Shown one piece after another: positions 1-11,117 of a DNA stretch of 64,000 nucleotides. Made by a program: the position numbers and the translations under genes. Below the pieces are notes generated by a model that made no database searches, was not told the origin of the DNA, and saw nothing but the letters and a program-made list of their open reading frames with translations. Source of the stretch: Strigamia acuminata (Eukaryota; Arthropoda; Chilopoda; Geophilomorpha; Linotaeniidae). The stretch's first letter is position 1; the number at the start of each line of letters is the position of its first letter. The DNA lies in assembly GCA_949358305.1 (NCBI GenBank), contig OX442314.1, forward strand, positions 55,065,369 through 55,129,368, given 5' to 3'.

Positions 1-11
1 GCTTGGGCAAT

Positions 12-45
12 CAAGGACGACTACTCCATGGAGTAGTCGTCCTTG
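12..45. repeat. Perfect 34-bp palindrome
   Basis: The 17-base half starting CAAGGACGACTACTCCA is followed directly by its exact reverse complement, centred on AT. Flanking bases (gggcaat / ggggca) continue a weaker symmetry. It may be a hairpin tip of a foldback element or a join of two inverted ends. Its left context is cut by the window edge. Confidence 0.85.
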
Positions 46-599
46 GGGCAATGAAGTGACGAGTGTTTGCTCCAATGGGAGCTTGCTTGCATATATGTTT
101 TTAGAGGGCAATAAAAACTCACCCCAGTGTATATTTCATCTTCAAGCTGAGCAGTCGTATTTTCTCAACACTCCATCATTTTAACATTTACATTTCAGCA
201 TACCCTTAGAAAAGCAATTTTAATCGCAGATTTTAAACAGTTTTTTTTACATGCTCTAATTTTTATTCTTTCAGAACATGGACCCAACATTGCTTAATAG
301 TAAAACAAGAAAAGTGGGAGAAAACCTTCGACCAACGATTGCAGCAACGGCTCACTGAAGCAAAATTCAACTATGAGAGAACAGGAGCAAACATCTTAAA
401 GAAGCCCCGAAAAACGAAGACAATTTAAAAGAAAACTGGCTTTATGTTAAAGAGCTCTCATTCAGCACCACTGGAATGACTGACCAGTGACAACCACAAA
501 GAGGTAGACCGTTGGATTTCCTGCCACCAATTGACTAAATAAAATATCTCCATAAAATCTGGACCAGGCAGTTCTCCTTTAGCACTCAATCTAAGTCGG

Positions 600-1005
600 C
601 CAGTGCATGGTGCGACTAGATCAGCTTTTGAGTTTGATTGGTTATTATTACTGTGACTGCTATGGTCTCTTCCAGTGTAGTCAGGGGACTGAGAACACTT
701 GGTAGGGACGCATACTTCACGTAAATGACGGAGACTTCCCACAATATTGGTTGGTTGGCCTTTATTGCGTTGTCTAGGGGTATGGGGAAACCCGTCACCC
801 GCTGCAGAGGTGCCACGAAGGCACACCGCACCGGCAACCGACCCGCCGCGCACGGGGTGGGAACCCAATGCGTGGCGTGGTCGGTTCGACTTAACATTCG
901 TGTCGTACTCACCTACGACCCACGCGTCCACTCATGGAGGCTGCACAACGGTGGGAACCGTCGTACTGAGTATCATCGTGGTGAATGGTGAGGAGTACAG
1001 AGTCA
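600..1005 (-). repeat. Dispersed repeat family A, copy 1
   Basis: Read on the minus strand, this stretch matches the plus strand at about 5940-6290. Shared landmarks are CTCACCATTCACCACG, GCAGCCTCCATGAGTGG, a CGACCACG(C/T)CAC block and GAAGTATGCGTCCCT. Both copies are open over short distances but no protein family is recognised, and the open frames differ. Copy 2 directly follows a gypsy gag relic, so the family may be the internal part of a degenerate LTR element. The rest of 46-1420 shows no gene. A GAGCTCTC-type repeat seen again near 12676, 27561 and 32597 starts at about 447. Confidence 0.5.
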
Positions 1006-1420
1006 AACCGGGACACTGCTTGTCCCTCCCAGATGAACACCTTCTCCTCTCGGGGAGCTGCTGCAGGCACGTCCTTCTCAGGCCGTGTCCCACACTCAAC
1101 TCTCTCACAACACTCCCTCCTCACCACACTACTCTACTCCCTCCTCCCCGGGCTAGGTCAACTACCCTCGTAGGGGTTGACCTTTGGGGCCGCACGGTGG
1201 TGTGTGGCAGTGCCGCAGGTCACCTAGGTGGCCTGGCGGTCACATTACCTTTAGAGTATTATTGATGCTTAGTGTCTTTCATTATAATTTAGCATTACTT
1301 AAGTATTATTATTTACTCTTAGTTGATATTTCATTGTTTAGCTTCTTATTCAATATTCAATATATTTGAGAATATCAACAAATCTAAGAAAAGATAGTAC
1401 TGCAAGTTAGATTATAAACT

Positions 1421-1640
1421 TTGAATAAACCTGCCGTCTTTGTTGCAGATGCCTCTCCAGTGCGTGTAGGCACTGTTCTGACCGGTCCTAGGTGGAATGG
1501 TCCAAGTTGCATTTTATCTGAGTTAGATAAAGTTTTTCAAGTGGGCTTAGGTGCCTATTTGGGCCCTTCCATTGACTTAAAAATGCTAGATAGTGTATCA
1601 CCAAGGTGGGTAAGGCCACTTATTTCAGGAAGTTGGACTA
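1421..1640 (+). pseudogene. Ty3/gypsy pol relic (region before RT)
   Basis: The translation includes LSELDKVFQVGLGAYLGP, the linker that precedes reverse transcriptase in many gypsy polyproteins (consensus like F-x-DVF-x-x-GLG-x-x-x-GP). A second degraded copy of the same linker lies at about 30540-30620. No protease or RT core follows in frame, so this is a fragment. Family assignment rests on this one motif. Confidence 0.5.
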
Positions 1641-2055
1641 TAGGCACGCTTATATGCAGCTGCGCCTGTCTGATAGGTCATCCAAGATAGCCGCCGTTAA
1701 CACCAACAAGAGGCTAATGGCAGTAAACAGACTGCCGTTCAGTACTATTTCAAGCTCAGGGATTTAACCACCAACTACAATTCAACAATTCAACTACAAT
1801 GATATCAGTGACAAATTAGTTTTTTTTAAATAAGAATCGATTATAATAGCAACTTTGAAGAATGAAAATTTGCTGTTAAGAAAAACAATCAGCAAATTCA
1901 TAAAAGAAATGTAAGGAGCTGAAAAGTAGAACTGTTTAATCCAATAAACAAAATAATTGAGGAATAAATTTTTCTAATGTCGTATTTGAATATTTTTTTT
2001 TAGAATTAGTGAAGCAATTGCTGGATATAGAAGAGAGGGTACCATATAGGATGTA

Positions 2056-2277
2056 ATGAGTTCTACTGCAAGGGTTAAAAAATCTCGTAACAAAGACAAG
2101 GAAGAAAATCAAAATGGCTTTGTGGCAGTTGCAAAAGTTTGTGGAAACATTGTGCATTACACAATTCTCGTTTTCTTTGCCGCTGTGTTAGGCACTTTTA
2201 GTGGGGCTTACGGTATCGCAACCCTCCAATTTTTGTGGGAGTTTTTTTGGCGAATAATTAATGCTTTAGAATTATAA
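2056..2277 (+). CDS. Hypothetical small membrane protein (73 aa)
   Basis: An ATG-started ORF of 73 codons has a charged N-terminus (about residues 1-22, rich in K, R and E) followed by a hydrophobic span (about residues 34-68) that could form one or two membrane segments. An AATAAA follows the stop within a few bases. I do not recognise a family. It could be a small gene, a retrocopy or a chance ORF. No promoter or intron structure is evident, although a T-rich tract ending in AG at about 2001 resembles a splice acceptor. Confidence 0.25.
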   Translation: MSSTARVKKSRNKDKEENQNGFVAVAKVCGNIVHYTILVFFAAVLGTFSGAYGIATLQFLWEFFWRIINALEL

Positions 2278-4114
2278 TAAATGTACACCACGACCCCGCA
2301 CTTTCTTTGTAAAAAGACAGATTTTTATAAAAAATATTATCACTTATACAGATATTTAGTATGCAGTTGCGCCTTCAGCTAGAGCGCTGCAAGCCAGATA
2401 TCAGCTCACGAAAACAGCGACAAACCAAAAAACCAAACCAAAAAAGGAAAAAACAAACCAAAAAACTCCCAAGAAAAAAAAGTTATTTGGCTCAGTGTGG
2501 CTGGGTTTTACTTAGAGACCCTTATATGAGAAAAAAAGTGCCAGATGCTACTTTTGCACCTCACTCACAATGACATGGGTAAATGAACCAATTCGAAAAA
2601 TTGCTCAGCAATTTGACAAGAAAATATGTCGGCACTTAAACATCCGAAAATGAAGGCAGGAGGTTAATTGGAAAATGCCACATTCATCAGAATGCAGGCT
2701 AACAAGACCAAAATTATTAGTGCACTTAGATCTTGTCACAATTCAATCTCAGTGCTGCGTGTTTAGACAGCGAGTGGTAAATGTTGCTGCACACAAATTA
2801 AAAGCCAGCAAACAGATACAGGCCTACAAAAAAATGCTTGAGAAATTAGAAATGAAATAGAGATGAAACTCGGAAATTCGATAATCAAGATAATAAACAA
2901 TTTAAAAGAACTAAAACCATTCATCTCGCACAACTGAATCAAAATCAAAGCCAAGTATATTTACGAACATTCCAAATAGGCTTAGCACCATCCAACATGA
3001 AAACGGGAAAATCTCGACAAATTGAAAACCAAACACCACTATCCATCGCTTGATAACTACTCGATGACATACCGATTGGAATTCAGCAGAAAGGATTTCG
3101 GATGGCAACAAATTAAAAAGGATTAGAAGAGAGACGATCGTGAAACAACCAGCGAGACGAAAGCTCCGCCGTGACCATCGACCGGAAATGATGTGACGCC
3201 AAAGCTACTTGATTGTGACGCAATCTAATCTCAGCGAGAGCAAAATACTGATACGATACTGCGCATAAATAAAATAAAATAAAACAAAGAAAATTTGAAA
3301 AAAAGAAAAGAAAAACTCCAAATTCACAAAAACTTAAAAAAAAACTCCATCCAACGATATTAAAATAACGATAAATATGAAACACATCCCAGCACCATAA
3401 GATGGCGCCATCAACCGCCGCTCTCGAAACAATCAACCAATCCTGTCGTTTTATCAATTTTGGGCAACAGATGGCGCCCTAATTTGAAGTTTGAAAAATG
3501 AATTTATTGTAGAAATTGTGTAAAAACTGTTGTTTATAAGAACGTTGTAAAAAGGAGCTCCATACTATACTGCCCAGTGGTGTTACGGTCCGTTGTAATA
3601 ACCAACTTGTAGAATGAAGACTTGTTTGTTACCGCCTCAGAAAAGAATCAGTCTTATAATGAAAGATTACAAAAGTTTGGACTAAGAACAAGTTCTTAAT
3701 GATAAAATCATTAACTTTTATCTCGAGTAAAACTCTATTCGATGAGAATTGAATTTTAAATGTAATTTTTTTATGATGATTGTTTTATAACGACAGATAT
3801 TTATACAGCAACAAATTAAGCCAGTGTAATCACGAAAGAACATACATTTTTAATGTGTTTTTTTGGACATCACTAGCTAAAGTAGTTAGTAGATCTAAAA
3901 ACCTTAAACTACCGGCCGATCAAATGGCTTATACCCTGACATATTGGACAGTAAATGTCGACATATTCGAATGCGACTACATAATAATACCAATAAATGA
4001 AGCCAAACATATGCTTCCCCATACTGGATGCGCCGCAATACGAAAGAAAATCCAACGTGTCAATGCCAAACGCACAGTAAATTTTAACATCCAACACCTT
4101 CTTTGAACGAATTA
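2278..4114. other. No gene recognised
   Basis: AT-rich sequence with only short, unrecognised open frames. At 3370-3480 there are two ATGGCGCC-type motifs, as seen near some metazoan start sites, but no supported exon follows. Confidence 0.5.
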
Positions 4115-4533
4115 ATAATTTTGTTTATTACATTTTTCCCTGCAGGTTATGTATATTAATGTTCAATCCTTTAGGGAACATAGATCGCAGCAGAAACGTC
4201 GATGCTAAGACAATGATGGAGGTGGCTCACATGGCAGGCCACTGAGTATCGACACTTCGGATGGGTGACATAGAAAACCTGACGCCATCTCTTCAAAGGA
4301 GAGCATCATACTCGATAGGCCCGCCACAATAGAGAACGGTAAGGATGTGGCACTGTGATTTCGTTCTTACCCAGCTGGTACTCATAGATGCGTAGTGGCA
4401 TATGAGTCTCTGAAGAGCGCCACCCTCTACTGGTCATGTGTGCCCAGCACCGACCGATTTATAATTTTGTTTATTACATTTTCCCCTACAGGCCATGTAT
4501 ATTAATATTCGATCCTTTAGGGAGCATAGATCA
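4115..4533 (+). repeat. Pair of ~74-bp direct repeats
   Basis: 4115-4188 and 4461-4533 share AATTTTGTTTATTACATTTT, then a C-rich stretch, ATGTATATTAAT and ATCCTTTAGGGA(A/G)CATAGATC, with scattered mismatches. The 270 bp between them shows no recognised gene. Confidence 0.75.
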
Positions 4534-4583
4534 GCTTTAAGAAAGTACATTTAGATTCATTACGAATACATCCAATAACCGTT

Positions 4584-5579
4584 TGTCGCGCTCAACTCGG
4601 TCTGTCGCTGATACGTGGTATGAGTCACTCTCTAATCTCGCAATACCGCTTTACTCAAGCGGTTACCCAAATAATGTGAAACGGCAAACAATGTAAAATG
4701 GTAAATATAATAAATGTATTTATTATACGGGAATGTACAGGTAAAAGGGATAAAAATATGTAAAGGAATAAGGGTAAAAGGTAAGGTGTGTGAAGTTGGC
4801 GGGAAACTGGTCGAGGTCGTCCTTTGTTGGTGCTCTGGATCCAAGATGGCGTCCGCGTGGCAACGTGGTGTCGTCTTGGGCCGGCGTGGCAATGAATGGC
4901 GTCCTCGTCTCACGTTTCTCGTTCGGTCCTTGGGCTCACGCTGGTCGGGCGCGAGTGAATGCCTAAAAGGTCTTACTTCTGGTCTGTTGTCTAGGTTTAG
5001 GGTTTTGTTTAGGTGTCCGGCGATCACACAGCGGCGGACGCTTGGTGGTTCCCGGCGATACACACAGCGGCGGGAACGCTCGTCGTGGTTACTGCAATTT
5101 AGGCTTGTGCGACCGTTTGTCTGCACAACTCGCTAAATTGGAGTAGGGTTACTATTTCTAGCTGGCTTGCTAAAATAGTGTGGTAATCTTGTTTCGCAGG
5201 TTACTCTGCGGAGGTTAACACAAATCAATCGTACTCACGTTGAAAGTCCCTTGTCCTAGGTCACTCCTGAAGTCTTTGTACTTAGGCTTGATCGTTTTAG
5301 GACGTTTGGCTTTTACGTGTATCTTGGTTGATTTTTGTGTTGGTTCTGCCCGCTCAGTGCAAGGCGAATTCCTTTGCACAAAGCGGGGGGTGACAGGTGA
5401 CTAAAGCCACCCAATAGTGGAGAAGACGAATCTCCGCCACTCCCCCAGGGCAGACGCCCGTCCATTGACTAGATGTCAATGCTCTGAGGGAAGGGAGGCG
5501 CGCGTGCGACTCCCTTTCTTTACCCGTATGTAGGCCACGAGAGAAACTCTTCGTGCCCCACCCCAGTCGGGTCACCACA
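4584..5579 (-). mobile_element. Solo LTR of a Ty3/gypsy element
   Basis: On the minus strand the segment begins TGTGGTGACC and ends GCGCGACA, the TG...CA form of an LTR. It is flanked by the 4-bp direct repeat CGTT (4580-4583 and 5580-5583). It is clearly related to, but diverged from, the 1017-bp LTR at 47113-48129: they share the CTCACGCTGGTCGGGCGCG block, the GCGGCGGGAACGCTCGTCG block and both termini. No internal element sequence adjoins it, so it is a solo LTR from LTR-LTR recombination, older than the copies at the right of the window. Confidence 0.88.
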
Positions 5580-5599
5580 CGTTTGACAAGCAAGTTTTT

Positions 5600-5935
5600 G
5601 CGAGAATGGTTATGCAAATTCGAATGGACCCCTACACTGGAGATCGGTCTAAAGCTAGAGTTTTTCTCATTGGCCTAAGACAAAGTCTCAGCTTTGTAGA
5701 AGAACACCTGAATTACATTGTAATTAACCACATGAATGCTTTCATGAAAGGGGAAAAGCACACGCTTGGTTAACCCAAAGCATGTCATTTACAGGTTGGA
5801 ATGACTTCGAAATGAAGTTTATAAAACGTTTTGCACCCTGTGACTCGCAACTGATGACTGTGATTGACAAAATCAAACAGTCGGAAGGCATGTCACCAGT
5901 ACAACTTGTAAATGCAACGCCAGTAGAAGCAGCCC
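5600..5935 (+). pseudogene. Ty3/gypsy-like gag relic
   Basis: Two reading frames together read like a retrotransposon Gag core. The first contains DPYTGDRSKARVFLIGL and the second FTGWNDFEMKFIKRFAP followed by VIDKIKQSEGMSPVQLV, resembling the W-x-x-F...RF...Q...G-ES pattern of the Retrotrans_gag family. A frameshift and stops near 5760-5780 break it. It lies immediately right of the solo LTR but need not belong to it. Confidence 0.5.
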
Positions 5936-5939
5936 TGCT

Positions 5940-6310
5940 TGCTACTGACTCACCATTCACCACGTTGACGCTCAGTAACATGGCACGGTGCCTGTTGCAG
6001 CCTCCATGAGTGGTCACATGGATCACATAAGGTAAGTGTGATAGAATGGTCGTCCAGAGTAAACGACCACGTCACCCATGGGACTTAAGTTCTGTGTGTG
6101 ACAGGCCAGTTACTGGTGTAGCATGCCTAATAGCACTGCCACACAAGGGAGATAGATTTAGACCCCTAGACAACGGATTAAAAGCCAAAACCCAACAATC
6201 CGAAGTCCCTGTCTCGTCATTAAGTGAAGTATGCGTCCCTCCCATTGTAGTCAATCCCCAGAATGCAGTGGGTAACACAACCATACCCAGTGACAGATTT
6301 TTTAACTAAA
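5940..6310 (+). repeat. Dispersed repeat family A, copy 2
   Basis: Matches the minus strand of about 640-1000 with moderate divergence. It contains the shared GCAGCCTCCATGAGTGG and GTATGCGTCCCTCCCA-type blocks. The following 6311-6611 is AT-rich with nothing recognised. Confidence 0.5.
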
Positions 6311-6611
6311 TTTTATTTAATTTTTTTTTAAATATTTTATTTATTAGATTTATTGGTTTGGCCTGCTATGTGGAGGAATGACTGCAGGATTAATATATAT
6401 TTGTTTTTTGAATTTATATTTGAATTTTGATTATCTTTGTGTTAATATTGTATGTGTGTAAAAAAGTATAAAATCTATTGATTGTTTACTCTGGAAGGTT
6501 CTTGATGAAATTATAGTTTAAACTCAAAACTGAAAACTGACATTATGAGATAAGATTGTAATTTCAGAAATTAATATCATTTGTTGTCGTTATTAATTAA
6601 ACAAGTATTCA

Positions 6612-7071
6612 CACCGCTTTATCACTGGTGGAGAAAGATTCATTTATGTTTAGATTGGATCTCTCCAATGCCTATTTTTCAGTGGCCATACATCTCGAAT
6701 CTCGTAAATTCCTCAAGATTTTTCTGAGAAGAGATTTTATACGAATTGGGAGTGCTACCTTTTGGGTTAAGACCCGCTCCCCTTTTCTTTACTAAATTGT
6801 GCAGAACCGTAGCAGCTTTTCTAAGGTCACATAACATTCGGTTGGCAGTCTATATGGACAACTGGTTTTTCATTAATAAGTCTCGCGAACTTCTCATTCA
6901 TCAGAGAGACTTCATTTGTCTGCTCTTTCGCACTTTCGGCTTTATCATCAATCAGAAGAAGTCAATTCTCGAACCCACAACTTCTATTAAGGAGAATTGG
7001 CTAATGATTCCCAATTATTTCTGTTCTTCAAAGTATATAGTACTTCAGCAGATGCTCTATTTGTTTCCTTG
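6612..7071 (+). pseudogene. DIRS-like reverse transcriptase relic
   Basis: The first frame reads MFRLDLSNAYFSVAIHLESR, the RT motif with D-x-x-x-AYF. After a frameshift near 6735 a second frame reads GVLPFGLRPAPLFFTKL, then LRSHNIRLAVYMDNWFF, where the catalytic YxDD has become YMDN. LPFGL-x-x-AP-x-x-FTKL plus the LR-x-x-x-IR spacing is typical of DIRS-type RT rather than gypsy. The frameshift and the lost second catalytic aspartate mark it as dead. 7072-7530 shows nothing recognised. Confidence 0.65.
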
Positions 7072-7570
7072 AAGGTACAAACTACTGAATTTTTTTCATA
7101 TTTAACTTAATGAAAACATTTTTTTGGCAAATTTTGAAAAATTTAAAATGTTACCAGATGTTCTAAAAAAAATCTAAAACCAGAAATAGAACTATACTCT
7201 GGCTCATCGTAAGAGGGGGACCAGTTCCTATTGGCCAAACCTGTTTACTCTTAACTGTTGCCTTTATACTACCTCGAGGTAGTTCCTCAATGAATTCTCA
7301 TTTGCACGAATTCCTCCAGGAGTAGACCTAGAAACATTTGTTTTGCCCTTGTACCCACACCAGAAGAGAAGGATTGGTACAAGACGACTCATGATGGTAG
7401 AAACGCCCACATTGATAGATAAAATTGTACTATCTTTGTAGTGACCCCACTGGGATGGGTCGAAAACTGAGTATTTTCTACGTGACCCACTTGCAGGTGT
7501 GGGAGAGTCACAGAAAGAATGAAAAATTGAATGATTGATTGCATTGATTTTATTGTTTATATTGTGGACA

Positions 7571-7800
7571 TTGTTTTTATTGATTTATTTATTGATTTTA
7601 TTGATTTATTTATTGATTTTATTGATTTATTTATTGATTTTATTGATTTATTTATTGATTTTATTGATTTATTTATTGATTTTATTGATTTATTTATTGA
7701 TTTTATTGATTTATTTATTGGTTTTATTGATTTATTTATTGATTTTATTGATTTATTTATTAATTTTATTGATTTATTTTTATTTACTTTATTCATTTGA
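7571..7800 (+). repeat. 21-bp tandem repeat
   Basis: About ten copies of a 21-bp unit, TTGATTTATTTATTGATTTTA, with few substitutions. Because 21 is divisible by 3, all frames stay open and give artefactual heptapeptide repeats such as IDLFIDF; it is not taken as coding. Confidence 0.9.
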
Positions 7801-7860
7801 TCGTTTAATTTATTTGCATTGATTTATTTTATAGATTAATTTCATTGATTTTTGGGCTAG

Positions 7861-8109
7861 TTGCAAGACTTTTCACGAGAATCAACTGGTGAGTTGGGAT
7901 TTTTGTTTAAATGAATTTTTATTGAGTTTTTGGGTTTGTTTTTGCAGGTCGGATTATCAATTTGGTCAGCGTTCATTCCATGTGTAATAATGAGGAGCGA
8001 GAAGCATTACCGAGCTTCAGTTATTGAGTATATGCCCGATCATAGACTCAAAGTTATATTAGTCGATTTCGGTATGATCGCTAAAGTTTTTGAAACAGAG
8101 ATAATTTAA
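7861..8109 (+). pseudogene. Tudor-domain exon pair (fragment)
   Basis: Two exons can be read: 7861-7888 with donor GTGAGT, and 7948-8109 with acceptor TTTGCAG, ending at TAA. The second translates to a Tudor-like core: a PC, then HYRASVIEYMP, then VILVDFGM, matching the Tudor pattern (C...WYRA-x-V...V-x-F-x-DYG) with F for Y in the last motif. Tudor proteins act in germline piRNA pathways. Only part of one domain is present, so it may be a captured gene piece, an exon of an unseen gene, or a pseudogene. It is followed at once by transposase relics. Confidence 0.5.
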
Positions 8110-8169
8110 AAATTGATTTTAAATGTGACTGTCATGTCATCTACAACCCATGAAGTCCTCAAAATAACA

Positions 8170-8259
8170 GTTTGTAGCATTTTAGAAATCTCTGACTTCT
8201 TATGGGATCAAGATTTTAAATATGTTTTAACGGGAAAACTAAATCAAGATTGTATTGAG
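8170..8259 (+). pseudogene. THAP/P-type transposase relic, C-terminal catalytic piece
   Basis: The translation DFKYVLTGKLNQDCIE matches the conserved block of THAP9/P-element transposases around the final catalytic residues (family form Y-x-LT-x-x-L-x-QD-x-x-E-x-FF). It stops at a possible donor (GAG/GTATTA). Flanking stops show it is a remnant. Between here and 8650 there is one 79-codon frame (8406-8645) with no recognised family. Confidence 0.5.
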
Positions 8260-9030
8260 GTATTAATTTATTGCATGTGAGGTTTGGATCAATACTAATT
8301 TTTATTATGATTATCCTACCTAATGCAATTTAGTCATATTCTTTCCTATTTTTTAAAAATTAATTTCAAATATTTTTCTGAGATATTTTAGTCTAATCAG
8401 ATACAATGCTGGATGTGACGATCATCCTACTCCAAAAACATCCTCAACTAAATTCACTGCTGTCAGCATACACACCAATCAAAAACGCTATTGTGTCAGG
8501 AAATTGTGAGAAAGAAGTGGCTGAAACAATTCTAGAGTTTGGAAACTATCTGAAAACTGCATCAACCAATGCACATAAAGATGCAACAAACCAAAGGAAA
8601 ACAGTTCAGGACCTCATCAAAACCAAATTAAATATAACAATATAGGATCTGATTATGCAAGCTATTCTTAATTACTCAATACATTTCTACACAAGGGGAG
8701 GGGGCGCGATAACTAGGCTTATTTTTCAGTGTACTAGGCACGAGCTTGACCCAACATGGCGAGAAGAGAGGAGCAGTCTGGCTAGTAAGTATTTTCGCGT
8801 TTTTTTACCGTTTTTATTGATTTTGACCGTTTTTTTGACGTTTTTTTTTCTTTCTAGATTGACTGATATCGCGGCTGACGCCGCGAAATCTGCTTGCAGG
8901 ATGGTGAGTAGGGTTTTTTTTATTTTCGACAATCATCTGGTGAAACCCATTCGGGTGGCTTTCCGGCAAAACACCGCGCTTGCTGTTGCAAGAGAAATAA
9001 TATTTTCATTTCATTTATTTATTTCAGTAA

Positions 9031-9651
9031 TTGAGGCAGCCGAGACCAAGTTACGAAGCGCGGCCATACACTATAACAATAGTACGTAAAATTATCATTA
9101 ATACAACTTTTTTATTTACGTTTGTGACATTAACATCATTTGTTCTTTCTGTCATTATAGTTCTTTATCCAGCCCGATTAATTGTCCGGAAAGCAAAGCA
9201 AAAAGTTTGTGTTTATTTAAACTCATTCTATTTAGTGGACGCCAGAATCACCCGGATACGGGATCAAGAACGTGAAGGATTGGCACGTCGACAAGAAGAA
9301 CGTCAAGCATTGGCGCGTCAACAAGAAGATTTGGAATATGAAGAAATGGGTCAAATGGAAATGGAATTACCGGTAATAGCCCCATCCGTGGAACCAATAC
9401 TTCAGCAGTTGGAGACGACGGAGGTGCCTGCGGAAGGCAATAACGATCCGGTTCCAGTTGAGCAGGTGGATGCAGCGGATCACGGGGGGGGGGGGGGGGG
9501 GATTCCGGTTGAATTTAAAGAAACAGCCCAACCCACGGCGATGGTGATTGGAAACGAAGATATCGAGGCCGTAGTGACACAAGAGATTGTCATCGACAGG
9601 GAAGTCTATGTCCCCTCTTTTCCCTCTTCGTCAACCGAAGCCGATACGTAA
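9031..9651 (+). CDS. Hypothetical acidic/coiled-coil ORF, possible multi-exon gene
   Basis: About 205 open codons. The second half (from about 9235) is rich in E, Q and R, with a predicted helical run (RIRDQEREGLARRQEERQAL), then a proline/valine/glutamate-rich tail and a glycine run encoded by a poly-G tract. The first half crosses sequences that look like introns (GTACGT near 9083, CATTATAG near 9160), so the real product may be spliced. Upstream, ATGGCGAGAAGAGAGG near 8756 and GTAAGT near 8785 could be a first exon, but the obvious join gives a stop. No family is recognised. Confidence 0.25.
   Translation: MRQPRPSYEARPYTITIVRKIIINTTFLFTFVTLTSFVLSVIIVLYPARLIVRKAKQKVCVYLNSFYLVDARITRIRDQEREGLARRQEERQALARQQEDLEYEEMGQMEMELPVIAPSVEPILQQLETTEVPAEGNNDPVPVEQVDAADHGGGGGGIPVEFKETAQPTAMVIGNEDIEAVVTQEIVIDREVYVPSFPSSSTEADT
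9484..9501 (+). repeat. Poly-G run of about 18
   Basis: An uninterrupted run of about 18 guanines lies inside the open frame above and would code for polyglycine. Such runs are prone to length error in sequencing, so the frame downstream is uncertain. Confidence 0.9.
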
Positions 9652-9732
9652 AAAATCAATCAATAAACTTATTAACCAACACCTATCTGTTCAAAGGACA
9701 TACAGCATTTCCTTGGGCTTTCAAATTTCTTC

Positions 9733-10112
9733 AGGAAATTTATCCCTAACAATGCTAACATCGCTCGTCCTTTGACTAATATGATGCACGATAAAGCTAC
9801 CTTTTCATGGGATTGTGCTCAAGAAACCGCATTTAATCCCATTTTGGATATTTTATGTGACAAAAGACCAGCCTTGCATATGCCAGATATGACAAAACCT
9901 TTTGTCGTACAGACCGATGCATCTCATTCGGGATTAGGTGCAGTTTTGTGCCAAGATGTAGAAGTCTTTGACGATAAAAAACAAAAAATGGTCATGGCTC
10001 CTAAAGCAGTTGCGTACGCCAGTCGAGTGTTAAGAGGAGCTGAAGAGCGTTATTCCACGCCAGAATTGCTGATTCACCGGTGCCCAGCAGCTTTGAGGTT
10101 GAGTGTAGAATA
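9733..10112 (+). pseudogene. Ty3/gypsy RT-RNase H relic
   Basis: The frame begins FRKFIPNNANIARPLTNMM, the end of the RT thumb. It continues through the tether (FSWDCAQETAF) to the RNase H start FVVQTDASHSGLGAVLCQ, which carries the first catalytic aspartate, then VAYASRVLRGAEERYSTPE. After E the expected ELLA-x-x-W-A helix is lost and the frame ends. About 125 codons stay open, so this decayed fairly recently. No LTR boundary is proven, although a TATA-containing segment follows. Confidence 0.75.
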
Positions 10113-10239
10113 AACATATTTCATATTTTCATTTCAACAATCGTTCATCATTTCGCATCCGATTATCCAACAATCTCAAGACTGCAAAAGGAACAAGACA
10201 AAATTAAAGTCCAACTTTAAACTTTAGGTTGTGCAGTAA

Positions 10240-10768
10240 ATGAAAATATTCAGAATGAATTGAAAGACAGAGTACAGGTGTGTGTGTATGTGTGCATACA
10301 GTGTGGGATATAAAAGCCGAGTGTAATGCCAGGACTGTGCCATTCACCACCGTGATGGCGTCGGATAAAGAGCTTCTCTCTCTCTCTCTCGAACTCGGAT
10401 AATTATTTGCTTTGTCGTGTGTTATTATTCAACTCGATCGGATGTAACAAGGTATTAAGCAATGAAATAAAATTAGATGTTTCAATTCATTTCATCCATG
10501 TTCTACGTGTTATGTTATTTGAAAACTCACTCACCGATCGAAAACGGAAAACAACGGGAAACGAATTTATATTTAAAGTGTCGTGGCTAAATCATCGCGC
10601 GAGATAGCGAAATGAATGAATGAATGTTGTGAAATACAGGTATGGGAAAATTTAATTTAATTTCATTTCATTTAATTTAATTTCGTGGTTATTTTGAATT
10701 GGTGATTAAACCAAGTCTGTTGTGCTCAAATATCTATCTCTGTGGTGTGTGTCATTTGTTAAACTGTT
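10240..10768 (+). promoter_or_regulatory. Possible LTR/promoter segment with TATA box
   Basis: GGGATATAAAAGCC near 10306 resembles a strong TATA box, with a (TC)n run at about 10374-10391 just downstream and a GT-rich run upstream. It follows the gypsy pol relic and could be part of its 3' LTR, but I found no matching second LTR or TSD. Confidence 0.25.
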
Positions 10769-11115
10769 TTGAGGAATACAGGTGTACTCAAATTACCTGG
10801 GGAATCTACTTTAAAGGATTGCACCAACGTCATAGCCCCACATAGTGGATTTAATATGGAGATAATGTCAATGATTAAAGAGGAGACTGAAAACCTGGAG
10901 GATAAACAGAGGTTTGTTGTGCTACTGCATGATGAAATCACTATTCAGCAGGATTTGATTCTAAATCTGGAAAAATTATCGGTTTTGTGAACTATAACAT
11001 ATGGCAAGTAGAAGATGCTAAGAAATGTGAGATGCTTGCATCCGATGTGCTTGTATTTATGATTGTCGGCATCAACACACATAAAAACAACAATAGGATA
11101 TTTCCCTATAAAAGA
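10769..11115 (+). pseudogene. THAP/P-type transposase relic, N-terminal catalytic piece
   Basis: The first frame gives GVLKLPGESTLKDCTNVI, like the LPS-x-RTLRDYT motif of THAP9-type transposases, and then LLHDEITIQQDLI, like the catalytic DEM-x-I/L block. A TGA at 10988 breaks the frame. In another frame GFVNYNIWQVEDAKK and VLVFMIVGIN continue the family pattern. It lies downstream of the C-terminal relic at 8170, so the two come from different insertions or a rearranged one. Confidence 0.6.
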
Positions 11116-11117
11116 CA

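Noticed and set aside
7531-7822. Open frames on both strands in the IDLFIDF region
   Set aside because: A 21-bp tandem repeat explains all of them.
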